Shown piece by piece: positions 15,718-22,643 of a DNA stretch of 64,000 nt. The DNA comes from an uncultured Dokdonia sp. (lineage in GTDB: Bacteria > Bacteroidota > Bacteroidia > Flavobacteriales > Flavobacteriaceae). The notes beneath the pieces were generated by a model. The model was not told where the DNA came from, did no database searches, and worked only from the letters and a program-made list of their open reading frames with translations. The position numbers and the translations under genes were made by a program. The stretch spans positions 496,001 to 560,000 of the forward strand of contig NZ_CANMDS010000002.1 in the NCBI RefSeq assembly GCF_947496725.1, in the 5' to 3' direction. How positions within the stretch are numbered: position 1 is the first letter of the stretch; each line of letters starts with the position of its first letter.

Positions 15718-16881
15718 TTATCTACTTCTCATAGCTAGAAGCCCAAAAACGGGACCTATAGCGAGAAGTGGTAAGACATACATAAGTGGCATAAAGTTCT
15801 GTAATAACACAAGTGTCTGTATACTTATGATGGTAATAGCAAATCCTATACAATTTACCATTGTTAAAGCGGTACCTTTTACAGATGGGGCTGCTCGCTG
15901 GGCTACGAGTGTAGAAAAAAGCGGCGAGTCTGCAATGACGACCATACCCCAAAAAATGAGAAACGCAATGACAACTGGGTAATATGCTGTGCTTAATAAC
16001 AACGGCGCTATAAGGCAGCACATACCAGAAAAGAGTAAAAAGAGTTTTGCCATTTTTTGAACTCCTACTTTTTGTGATAGATATCCACCAGCTATACAAG
16101 CAATGGAGCCGGAACCTATAATAATAAATGAATACAAGCTTACAGATAAGCTCGTTTCTGGATGTTGTTTTAGATAGATGATTAGAATGGCAGGAACCAG
16201 CGTCCAGAAGGTGTATAATTCCCACATATGACCTATATATCCTAGTGCGGCCTTATTAAAATTAGGATCTTTAAATATATCTTTTAGCTGTTTAAAGCTT
16301 AAGGCGCTTCCGACCTTTCTGTATGGTCCGTCTGGCACCAGTAATTGTAATAAAACCCCACCAAATATTGCAGTGCAAGAGGTGACAAGCATCACGGTTT
16401 GCCAAGAGATGCTAGATAGCACATCACCCAGCAGGTGAGGAAAAGCGGTACCTAGCACAAGAGCGCCTACTAGATATCCCAGCGAGCGACCCAGTCCTTT
16501 GTCAAAATAATCTGCTGCTATTTTCATCCCTACAGGATATATTCCGGCTAGAAAAAAACCGGTGAGAAATCGCAATAAGAGCAATGTAGAGAGCGTGTTA
16601 CCTTGCCAAATCATAGCAAGATTAAACAAAGCGCCCGTGGTCGCACAAACTAGAAATACCCTAGAAGGAGAATATCTGTCTGCAATGGCAAAAATGGCAA
16701 ATAGAAGCGTACCTACTATAAACCCTAGCTGTACAGCAGTTGTAAGATGTGCTACGGCATTTTGATTAAGATAAAAATCACTTATGAGCCCAGGCATCAC
16801 CGCATTACCAGAAAACCATAATGACGTCCCACAAAATTGTGTAAAAACAATGGTAGGTAAAATATGTCGTGCCGGCTTCAA
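15718..16881 (-). CDS. MFS transporter
   Basis: 387-aa integral membrane protein with about 12 hydrophobic helices and MFS loop features (IADRYSPSRVFLV after helix 2; GGYLSQKVGVQKMAKLF in the second half). Substrate not predictable; no metabolic partner is adjacent. The start is TTG at 16881 (encoding the M of MKPARHILPT); there is no in-frame ATG nearby, and the N-terminal helix begins directly after. A candidate -7 box TATCTTTC lies on the minus strand at 16914-16907. Confidence 0.85.
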   Translation of the reverse strand: MKPARHILPTIVFTQFCGTSLWFSGNAVMPGLISDFYLNQNAVAHLTTAVQLGFIVGTLLFAIFAIADRYSPSRVFLVCATTGALFNLAMIWQGNTLSTLLLLRFLTGFFLAGIYPVGMKIAADYFDKGLGRSLGYLVGALVLGTAFPHLLGDVLSSISWQTVMLVTSCTAIFGGVLLQLLVPDGPYRKVGSALSFKQLKDIFKDPNFNKAALGYIGHMWELYTFWTLVPAILIIYLKQHPETSLSVSLYSFIIIGSGSIACIAGGYLSQKVGVQKMAKLFLLFSGMCCLIAPLLLSTAYYPVVIAFLIFWGMVVIADSPLFSTLVAQRAAPSVKGTALTMVNCIGFAITIISIQTLVLLQNFMPLMYVLPLLAIGPVFGLLAMRSR

Positions 16882-16906
16882 ATGTGATCTCGTAATTAAT
16901 GTGGTA

Positions 16907-16914
16907 GAAAGATA
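16907..16914 (-). promoter_or_regulatory. Putative -7 box of the MFS gene
   Basis: TATCTTTC read on the minus strand. The palindrome 16934-16947 starts 19 bases upstream of it. Confidence 0.35.
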
Positions 16915-16933
16915 GCTTTTTTGTGCGGGTGAC

Positions 16934-16947
16934 GCTTTCGCGAAAGC
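16934..16947. repeat. Palindrome copy 8 (intergenic)
   Basis: Exact GCTTTCGCGAAAGC upstream of the MFS gene, followed on the right by ATAAAAAAA and then the terminator of the aldehyde dehydrogenase. Confidence 0.97.
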
Positions 16948-16952
16948 ATAAA

Positions 16953-16981
16953 AAAACCGCTCCTATAAAAGAAACGGTTTT
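16953..16981 (-). terminator. Terminator after the aldehyde dehydrogenase gene
   Basis: AAAACCG/CGGTTTT inverted repeat, loop about 15 bases, flanked by A and T runs, so usable from either side. Confidence 0.65.
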
Positions 16982-17003
16982 TAATAATTATAAAGAGTAT
17001 AAT

Positions 17004-18557
17004 CTATAAATCAAACTTGATACCCTGTGCAAGCGGAAGCTCTGTGGTATAGTTTATTGTGTTAGTTTGTCTTCTCATATATACTTTCCAAGCATCAGAT
17101 CCAGACTCGCGTCCTCCACCTGTATCTTTCTCACCTCCAAAGGCTCCACCTATCTCTGCACCAGAGGTACCTATATTTACATTTGCAATACCACAGTCTG
17201 ATCCTGCCGCACTTAAGAAACGCTCTGCCTCACGTAAATTATTAGTCATAATTGCAGAAGATAGACCTTGTGCTACACCATTTTGTAACTCTAGTGCATC
17301 TATAACGTCTCCAGTATATTTTAATAAGTATAGAACAGGAGCAAATGTCTCGTGTTGTACAATCTCATACTCATTACTAGCCTCTGCTATTGCTGGTTTT
17401 ACATAGCAACCGCTCTCATAACCTTCACCTGCAAGAACACCACCTTCTACAATGATGTTACCACCTTCTGCTACCACACGCTCTAGGGCGTTATTATAAT
17501 TTGCAACAGCATCGGTATCTATAAGTGGCCCCACGTGGTTGTTTTCATCTAGTGGGTTACCTATGCGTAGTTGTCCATATGCTTTTACAATAGCATCTTT
17601 TACCGTATCATACACACTCTCGTGTATGATAAGACGACGTGTAGATGTACATCTTTGTCCTGCAGTACCTACCGCTCCAAAAACGGCACCTATAACGGTC
17701 ATCTTAATATCTGCGTCTGGTGTCACAATGATAGCATTGTTACCTCCTAGTTCAAGTAGCGATGTACCAAGACGCTCTCCTACAGTAGCAGATACAATCT
17801 TACCCATACGTGTAGATCCAGTAGCAGATACTAGAGGTATACGCTTATCTGTAGTCATCATTTCTCCTACTTTGTAATCTCCATTTATAAGACAAGAGAT
17901 ACCTTCTGGCATATCATTTGCCTTGAGCACCTCTGCGATAATGTTTTGACAAGCAACGCCACAAAGCGGTGTTTTTTCTGATGGTTTCCATACACATACA
18001 TCACCACAAACCCAAGCAAGAGCCGTGTTCCAAGCCCATACTGCTACAGGAAAGTTAAAGGCAGATATAATACCTACCACACCTAGTGGGTGGTATTGCT
18101 CATACATTCTGTGACCTGGTCTTTCTGAGTGCATTGTAAGACCGTGTAACTGGCGTGATAACCCCACCGCAAAGTCACAGATGTCTATCATCTCTTGTAC
18201 TTCACCTAGACCCTCTTGATATGATTTACCCATCTCATAAGAAACAAGTTTTCCTAATGGTTCTTTTACCTCACGTAGCTTGTTACCAAACTGACGTACA
18301 AGTTCTCCACGAGCAGGAGCGGGCATTGTTCTAAAATCTTTAAACGCCGCTGTAGCTGCACTCATTACCGTCTCATAATCTTCTTTTGTAGTGGTTTTTA
18401 CTTTACCTATAAGTTGACCATCTACTGGTGAGTGTGATTCAATAATCTCACCGTTACCAAAGTTTTTTTGACCCGTTGAGGTTCCTTCGTTTATGGCAGA
18501 AAGTCCGAGGATTTTCATCGCTTCGTCCATTCCAAAATCTTTTGCTACTGTGCTCAT
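17004..18557 (-). CDS. Aldehyde dehydrogenase, ALDH7 (antiquitin) type
   Basis: 517-aa NAD(P)-dependent aldehyde dehydrogenase. Motifs: HPLGVVGIISAFNFPVAVWAWN, LELGGNNAIIV with the catalytic Glu, GTAGQRCTSTRRLIIHESVYD with the catalytic Cys, and ETFAPVLYLLKY. The wording of these blocks is that of ALDH7 enzymes, which oxidise alpha-aminoadipic semialdehyde/piperideine-6-carboxylate in lysine breakdown. The neighbouring 3-hydroxyanthranilate dioxygenase could suggest a role after ring cleavage, but that step normally uses ALDH8-type enzymes, so I favour lysine or betaine-type substrates. Confidence 0.9.
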   Translation of the reverse strand: MSTVAKDFGMDEAMKILGLSAINEGTSTGQKNFGNGEIIESHSPVDGQLIGKVKTTTKEDYETVMSAATAAFKDFRTMPAPARGELVRQFGNKLREVKEPLGKLVSYEMGKSYQEGLGEVQEMIDICDFAVGLSRQLHGLTMHSERPGHRMYEQYHPLGVVGIISAFNFPVAVWAWNTALAWVCGDVCVWKPSEKTPLCGVACQNIIAEVLKANDMPEGISCLINGDYKVGEMMTTDKRIPLVSATGSTRMGKIVSATVGERLGTSLLELGGNNAIIVTPDADIKMTVIGAVFGAVGTAGQRCTSTRRLIIHESVYDTVKDAIVKAYGQLRIGNPLDENNHVGPLIDTDAVANYNNALERVVAEGGNIIVEGGVLAGEGYESGCYVKPAIAEASNEYEIVQHETFAPVLYLLKYTGDVIDALELQNGVAQGLSSAIMTNNLREAERFLSAAGSDCGIANVNIGTSGAEIGGAFGGEKDTGGGRESGSDAWKVYMRRQTNTINYTTELPLAQGIKFDL

Positions 18558-18696
18558 CGTTTTTTATGAATAACTGAGATAAGAAAACCAGTAAAGTTGC
18601 CTTACTCAAGGGTTAATTTCTATTTATACTTCTCAAACATATATGAGAAGTCTATGTGAGTCAAATCTAAGAATAATTCAAAGGTTTCCATAAAAA

Positions 18697-18720
18697 AGGG
18701 TGTATAATTAAATACACCCT
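18697..18720 (-). terminator. Terminator after nbaC
   Basis: AGGGTGTAT/ATACACCCT stem with loop AATTAA. On the minus strand it is followed by T6. Confidence 0.88.
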
Positions 18721-18741
18721 AAAAATTATTCTGTTTTTTTA

Positions 18742-19278
18742 TCAATCTGCTGTAAAACGTTCATCTACTTCCATCACCGTACCGCAGTTGTTGCACGTTC
18801 TAAGCTCCTCACTATTATAGAAGTCCTTAAAATGCGACTGGAAGTCTTTTTCTACATCGTGAAGTTTAAAGTATACCTCGTGTAGTTTGTTATTACAATT
18901 ATCACAGTACCATAAAAGACCGTCTGTTCCTTCTAGGTCTAGTCTTTTACGTTCTACTACGAGTCCTATTGAGTTGTCGTGGCGCACTGGCGAGTGCGGT
19001 ACCCCGGCTGGGTGTAAGTACATATCACCCGGACCTAGTTTCATCGTGCGCTTTACACCTTCGTCTTGTACGTGCACCTCAATATGTCCTTCTAGTTGAA
19101 AAAAGAGTTCTTCGGTCTCATTATAATGATAGTCTTTTCTGGCATTTGGTCCACCTACAATCATAACAATGTAGTCACCAGCGTCTTTGTAAAGATTTTT
19201 ATTACCTACGGGTGGTTTAAGAAGATCTCTATTTTCTTCTATCCATTTATTTAAATTAAAGGGAGGTGCTATGGCCAT
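18742..19278 (-). CDS. nbaC: 3-hydroxyanthranilate 3,4-dioxygenase
   Basis: Opens the ring of 3-hydroxyanthranilate in the kynurenine pathway from tryptophan to quinolinate (NAD) or to further catabolism. The 178-aa cupin has the iron ligands at the positions known for the bacterial enzyme: His51, Glu57 and His95 (DYHYNETEELFFQLEGH, HPAGVPHSPVR). The C-terminal rubredoxin-like site of the bacterial form is present as YCDNC and TCNNC. Other kynurenine genes are not in the window. A palindrome copy covers the -33 position of its candidate promoter. Confidence 0.96.
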   Translation of the reverse strand: MAIAPPFNLNKWIEENRDLLKPPVGNKNLYKDAGDYIVMIVGGPNARKDYHYNETEELFFQLEGHIEVHVQDEGVKRTMKLGPGDMYLHPAGVPHSPVRHDNSIGLVVERKRLDLEGTDGLLWYCDNCNNKLHEVYFKLHDVEKDFQSHFKDFYNSEELRTCNNCGTVMEVDERFTAD

Positions 19279-19299
19279 ATGTTTCTTATTTATTTACTA

Positions 19300-19307
19300 T
19301 AAAAGTA
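19300..19307 (-). promoter_or_regulatory. Putative -7 box of nbaC
   Basis: TACTTTTA on the minus strand, 21 bases before the ATG. The palindrome lies 13 bases upstream of it. Confidence 0.35.
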
Positions 19308-19320
19308 CAAAAAGTAGTAC

Positions 19321-19334
19321 GCTTTCGCGAAAGC
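19321..19334. repeat. Palindrome copy 9 (intergenic, upstream of nbaC)
   Basis: Exact GCTTTCGCGAAAGC with TAC...GTA arms and A8 on its right, next to the CAP-gene terminator. Confidence 0.97.
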
Positions 19335-19344
19335 GTAAAAAAAA

Positions 19345-19374
19345 CATCCCCACCTACTATAGCAGGTGGGGATG
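19345..19374 (-). terminator. Terminator after the CAP lipoprotein gene
   Basis: 11-bp GC-rich stem CATCCCCACCT/AGGTGGGGATG with an 8-base loop, followed on the minus strand by T8. Confidence 0.93.
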
Positions 19375-19404
19375 ATAATCAAAACAGATTTGGGGATTGT
19401 TTGG

Positions 19405-19902
19405 TTATCTAAAGAATAGCTGTGTGTAATAAGGTACACCCATTTCATTTTTTACGATACCTATACCTGTATGTGTGTAGTCACCTTCTAGTGCTTGTTT
19501 GTGTGATGGACTTCCTAACCAACCTTGTACAACAGACTCTGCATCCATATATCCATAAGCGACATTCTCACTTACTATATGTGCACCGTTATTTTGTAAA
19601 CTCGCCGAACGTGCATAAAAATTATCGTGGCTAGGCTCGCTCTGTATAACCATATAGTTAGAGTGACCTAAAGCAAGATCTTCAGAGTAGTTGTGCCATT
19701 GCAACTCACTAAGGCCTAATGTTGCCCTATGTGCATTTAAGACAGCTAGCACTTCGAGCGCTAGTTCGGTGTCGTTTTCAACCTCGATTGGTGCTTCAAG
19801 GTTTGTTGTGAGTTCTTCTGACTCATTAATTGGATCGGTACTGCAAGAGCAGATAAGTAGCATAGCTGCAATAAAGCAGAGACTTTGGTTAATCAGTTTC
19901 AT
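19405..19902 (-). CDS. CAP-domain lipoprotein
   Basis: 165-aa secreted protein. Signal peptide MKLINQSLCFIAAMLLICSC with lipobox cysteine near residue 20, a short acidic linker, then a CAP/SCP domain (about 48-165) with LNAHRATLGLSELQWHNYSEDLALGHSNYM, SENVAYGYMDAESVVQGWLGSPSHKQAL and the terminal YTHTGIGIV. Bacterial CAP proteins are extracellular with unsettled roles. Monocistronic, with its own terminator. Confidence 0.88.
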   Translation of the reverse strand: MKLINQSLCFIAAMLLICSCSTDPINESEELTTNLEAPIEVENDTELALEVLAVLNAHRATLGLSELQWHNYSEDLALGHSNYMVIQSEPSHDNFYARSASLQNNGAHIVSENVAYGYMDAESVVQGWLGSPSHKQALEGDYTHTGIGIVKNEMGVPYYTQLFFR

Positions 19903-20104
19903 AATTTGGGGTTATGATTTATGACTGCAAGATAATAACTTTTTGCACTTAATCGTACACTTTGTGTATTTAATCGATGAAATACACAAAAAATGTAGTT
20001 TTTTTAAAATTTTACAAGTAGGAAGTATCTGTATTGTTCGCTTTTGGTACGTTCAAATGCTTCTTTCTCCTTATATTAGACCTGTATATTTTAAGTAAAA
20101 CCTT

Positions 20105-21175
20105 ATGAAAAAGTTAGTTACGCTTGTTATGTTGTCTTTAATTGTATGTTCTTGCGATATGCCTGTTAAAGAAAAAGAAGATAAGATTAGTGCATCATCT
20201 ATACCTGCAGATCAAAAGTTTGGTCTTGTTATACACGGAGGTGCGGGTACTATTCTTAAAAAAAATATGACAGACTCTCTTGAAAGTGCATATCGAGCAA
20301 AACTTGATGAAGCCACAAGAGCTGGTCATAAGGTGCTCTCAGATGGAGGCACGAGTATGGAGGCGGTGACGGCAGCTATTAATATTATGGAAGATAGCCC
20401 ACTTTTTAACGCAGGAAAGGGTGCTGTATTTACACACGATGGTACAAATGAGCTAGATGCTAGCGTTATGGATGGTAATACCCTTAATGCGGGAGCCATC
20501 TCTGGTGTGACTACTGTAAAAAACCCCATTGACCTTGCGGTAGCAGTAATGAACAAGTCTGAGCACGTGATGCTTAGTGCAAAAGGAGCAGAGCAGTTTG
20601 CAGCAGAGCAAGGACTTGAGATAGTAGATCCTTCTTATTTTTATACAGAGAGAAGGTATAAATCGCTTCAAAAAATAATAGATAAAGAAAAAACGCAACT
20701 CGATCACGATCTAGATAAAAAGGTGACTTATATGGATCCTTTTATAAAGGATAGTAAATATGGAACTGTAGGTTGTGCAGCACTAGATAAGTACGGTAAT
20801 CTCGCAGCAGGTACCTCTACAGGAGGAATGACTAATAAAAGGTATAACCGCATAGGAGATGCACCTATTATAGGAGCAGGTACATATGCAAATAATGCAA
20901 GTTGTGCGGTAAGTAGTACTGGATGGGGAGAGTTCTTTATGCGTGGTATGGTAGCACACGATATTGCTGCTATTATGGAGTATAAGGAAGTTACATTACA
21001 AGAAGCGGCAGAAGAGGTAATCCAGAAAAAGCTCACAGATCTAGGCGGTACGGGAGGAATTGTCTCTATAGACCGAGACGGCAATGTAGCGATGGAGTTT
21101 AATACAGCGGGTATGTACCGTGCACATATGAATGCCGCAGGAGAGATAGATATAAAAATTTATAAGAACAACTAG
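20105..21175 (+). CDS. iaaA: Isoaspartyl peptidase/L-asparaginase (Ntn hydrolase), lipoprotein
   Basis: Plant-type asparaginase that also cleaves isoaspartyl dipeptides. The 356-aa precursor self-cleaves before the nucleophile Thr221 in YGTVGCAALDKYGNLAAGTSTGG. Supporting blocks are VIHGGAGTI near 42, GKGAVFTHDGTNELDASVMDG near 105 and RIGDAPIIGAGTYA after the nucleophile. The N-terminus MKKLVTLVMLSLIVCSC is a lipoprotein signal, so the enzyme is exported. The next gene starts one base after its stop. Confidence 0.93.
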   Translation: MKKLVTLVMLSLIVCSCDMPVKEKEDKISASSIPADQKFGLVIHGGAGTILKKNMTDSLESAYRAKLDEATRAGHKVLSDGGTSMEAVTAAINIMEDSPLFNAGKGAVFTHDGTNELDASVMDGNTLNAGAISGVTTVKNPIDLAVAVMNKSEHVMLSAKGAEQFAAEQGLEIVDPSYFYTERRYKSLQKIIDKEKTQLDHDLDKKVTYMDPFIKDSKYGTVGCAALDKYGNLAAGTSTGGMTNKRYNRIGDAPIIGAGTYANNASCAVSSTGWGEFFMRGMVAHDIAAIMEYKEVTLQEAAEEVIQKKLTDLGGTGGIVSIDRDGNVAMEFNTAGMYRAHMNAAGEIDIKIYKNN

Positions 21176-21176
21176 T

Positions 21177-21527
21177 ATGGATAGAACGTGTCCAGAATGT
21201 GGAGATAAAATTATAGGTAGAGCAGATAAGAAGTATTGTAGTTCTTCTTGTCGCAACGCTCGTAACAACAGCCAGAATAAGGACTCAAAAAATATGATGC
21301 GCAACATAAATAACCGGTTGCGCAAAAACTATCGTATACTAGAAAAACTCAACCCTGAGGAAAAGACAAAAACCACTAAGGCAAAACTAAACGCAGCGGG
21401 TTTTGACTTTAATTATTTTACAAGCATCTACACGACTAAAGCAGGTACTGTATACTATTTTATATATGACCAGGGATATTTACCGCTAGATGGTGACTTT
21501 TATGCACTCGTAAAAAGAAAGAATTAA
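21177..21527 (+). CDS. Small zinc-ribbon protein, hypothetical
   Basis: 116 aa. An N-terminal treble-clef-like site (CPECGDKIIGRADKKYCSSSCRN, Cys5/Cys8/Cys21/Cys25) resembles DUF2116-type ribbons. A basic helical middle follows (RNINNRLRKNYRILEKLNPEEKTKTT), then a C-terminal beta-rich part (YFTSIYTTKAGTVYYFIYDQGYL). Probably nucleic-acid or protein binding; no known function. It is tightly packed between the asparaginase and a GNAT gene. Confidence 0.75.
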   Translation: MDRTCPECGDKIIGRADKKYCSSSCRNARNNSQNKDSKNMMRNINNRLRKNYRILEKLNPEEKTKTTKAKLNAAGFDFNYFTSIYTTKAGTVYYFIYDQGYLPLDGDFYALVKRKN

Positions 21528-21528
21528 T

Positions 21529-22080
21529 ATGAAAATCTACGCCGAAACTAAGAACCTAATCCTTAGGGAGATTGTCATAGAAGATACGGGGGATATGTAT
21601 CGCTTAGATAGCGATCCCCTTGTACATAAATATCTAGGTAATAAACCTATAAGTTGTATGGGTAAAGCAAGGGCATATGTAGATTACATACGTATGCAGT
21701 ATGAAACTTATGGTATAGGCCGCTGGGCTGCTATAGAAAAATCTACAGGTGACTGGATAGGGTGGACCGGTTTAAAAATGAATTTTGAAAACGAGATGAA
21801 CGGTCATACAGATTTTTATGACATAGGTTATCGCTTTATGCCACAATACTGGGGCAAAGGTTATGCAACAGAGTCATCTATCGCCGCTAGAGATTACTTT
21901 TTTAAAAACTTCACTGGCAAAAAACTGTGCGGTATGGCAGAGCTGGGCAACGGTGCTTCTTGCCGTGTGCTAGAAAAAATAGGACTGGAGCGCAAAGATA
22001 ATTTTACCTACGAGCCAGAAAATATAGAGCTGGCCTGGTTTGAAAAAACAATGCAATCTATTTCCAAGTCTGACCATTAA
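21529..22080 (+). CDS. GNAT acetyltransferase, RimJ/RimL type
   Basis: 183-aa acetyltransferase. Blocks: LILREIVIEDTGDMYRLDSDPLVHKYLG, GIGRWAAIEKSTGDWIGWTGL, the acetyl-CoA loop YRFMPQYWGKGYATES, and NGASCRVLEKIGLERK. RimL-like enzymes acetylate protein N-termini or small amines; the substrate is unknown. Its 3' end overlaps the end of the convergent CBS gene by 23 bases. Confidence 0.88.
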   Translation: MKIYAETKNLILREIVIEDTGDMYRLDSDPLVHKYLGNKPISCMGKARAYVDYIRMQYETYGIGRWAAIEKSTGDWIGWTGLKMNFENEMNGHTDFYDIGYRFMPQYWGKGYATESSIAARDYFFKNFTGKKLCGMAELGNGASCRVLEKIGLERKDNFTYEPENIELAWFEKTMQSISKSDH

Positions 22081-22522
22081 GTTCTAAAGCAGCTTTAAGG
22101 ACATCCTTCTGGCTTATCTGGCCTACTAGTTTACCATTTTCTACTATAGGGAAGCGTCTATGTTTTGATTCCAAAAATTTATTTGCCGCATCAAAAACAT
22201 TCATATTACCATCTATAGTATCTACATTAGATACCATATGATTGCTCACTTTCATATTATCCATAGGCATATTATAATATCTACTCTCTGAGATTTGTTT
22301 CATACAGTCGCCTTCAGAAATTATCCCTAGCAGTTCATTTTGTTCATTTACCACGGGACCACCAGATATTTTATGCTTTATAAGACTATTCATTACCTCA
22401 AGAACAGATTGATCTGGAGAGAAGGTAATGAGTTTACGGCTCATATAATCACTTACTTTTATATCTGTTGAGGTGCTCTTTACCTCTTTTGCACGTTTAC
22501 CTATAAAACTTTTAATCGCCAT
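22058..22522 (-). CDS. CBS-domain pair protein
   Basis: 154-aa protein made of two CBS motifs (about 25-80 and 90-150) after a short basic N-terminus (MAIKSFIGKRAKEVKSTSTDIKVSDYMSRKLITFSPDQSVLEVM). CBS pairs sense adenine nucleotides and usually act as regulators. The frame is open further upstream to 22726, but that extension runs through the palindrome at 22580 and overlaps the divergent peptidase gene, so the ATG at 22522 is the start. Confidence 0.9.
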   Translation of the reverse strand: MAIKSFIGKRAKEVKSTSTDIKVSDYMSRKLITFSPDQSVLEVMNSLIKHKISGGPVVNEQNELLGIISEGDCMKQISESRYYNMPMDNMKVSNHMVSNVDTIDGNMNVFDAANKFLESKHRRFPIVENGKLVGQISQKDVLKAALELNGQTWK

Positions 22523-22579
22523 AACTATCTGATTTTGTTGTCTTAAAGTTAGTGATTTATATTTAATAAGTTGTGTTGC

Positions 22580-22593
22580 GCTTTCGCGAAAGC
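22580..22593. repeat. Palindrome copy 10 (intergenic, divergent gap)
   Basis: Exact GCTTTCGCGAAAGC between the CBS gene and the M28 peptidase gene. It covers the -33 position of the latter. Confidence 0.97.
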
Positions 22594-22607
22594 GTACTCC
22601 AAACCTA

Positions 22608-22615
22608 TAAATTTG
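22608..22615 (+). promoter_or_regulatory. Putative -7 box of the M28 peptidase gene
   Basis: TAAATTTG, a full TAnnTTTG match, 28 bases before the ATG and 14 bases after the palindrome. Confidence 0.5.
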
Positions 22616-22643
22616 TATTTTACAACCACCAAACCAAAAGCAA

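Noticed and set aside
17004-19278. Aldehyde dehydrogenase as aminomuconate-semialdehyde dehydrogenase next to nbaC
   Set aside because: Its motifs are those of ALDH7, not ALDH8, and a terminator separates the two genes.
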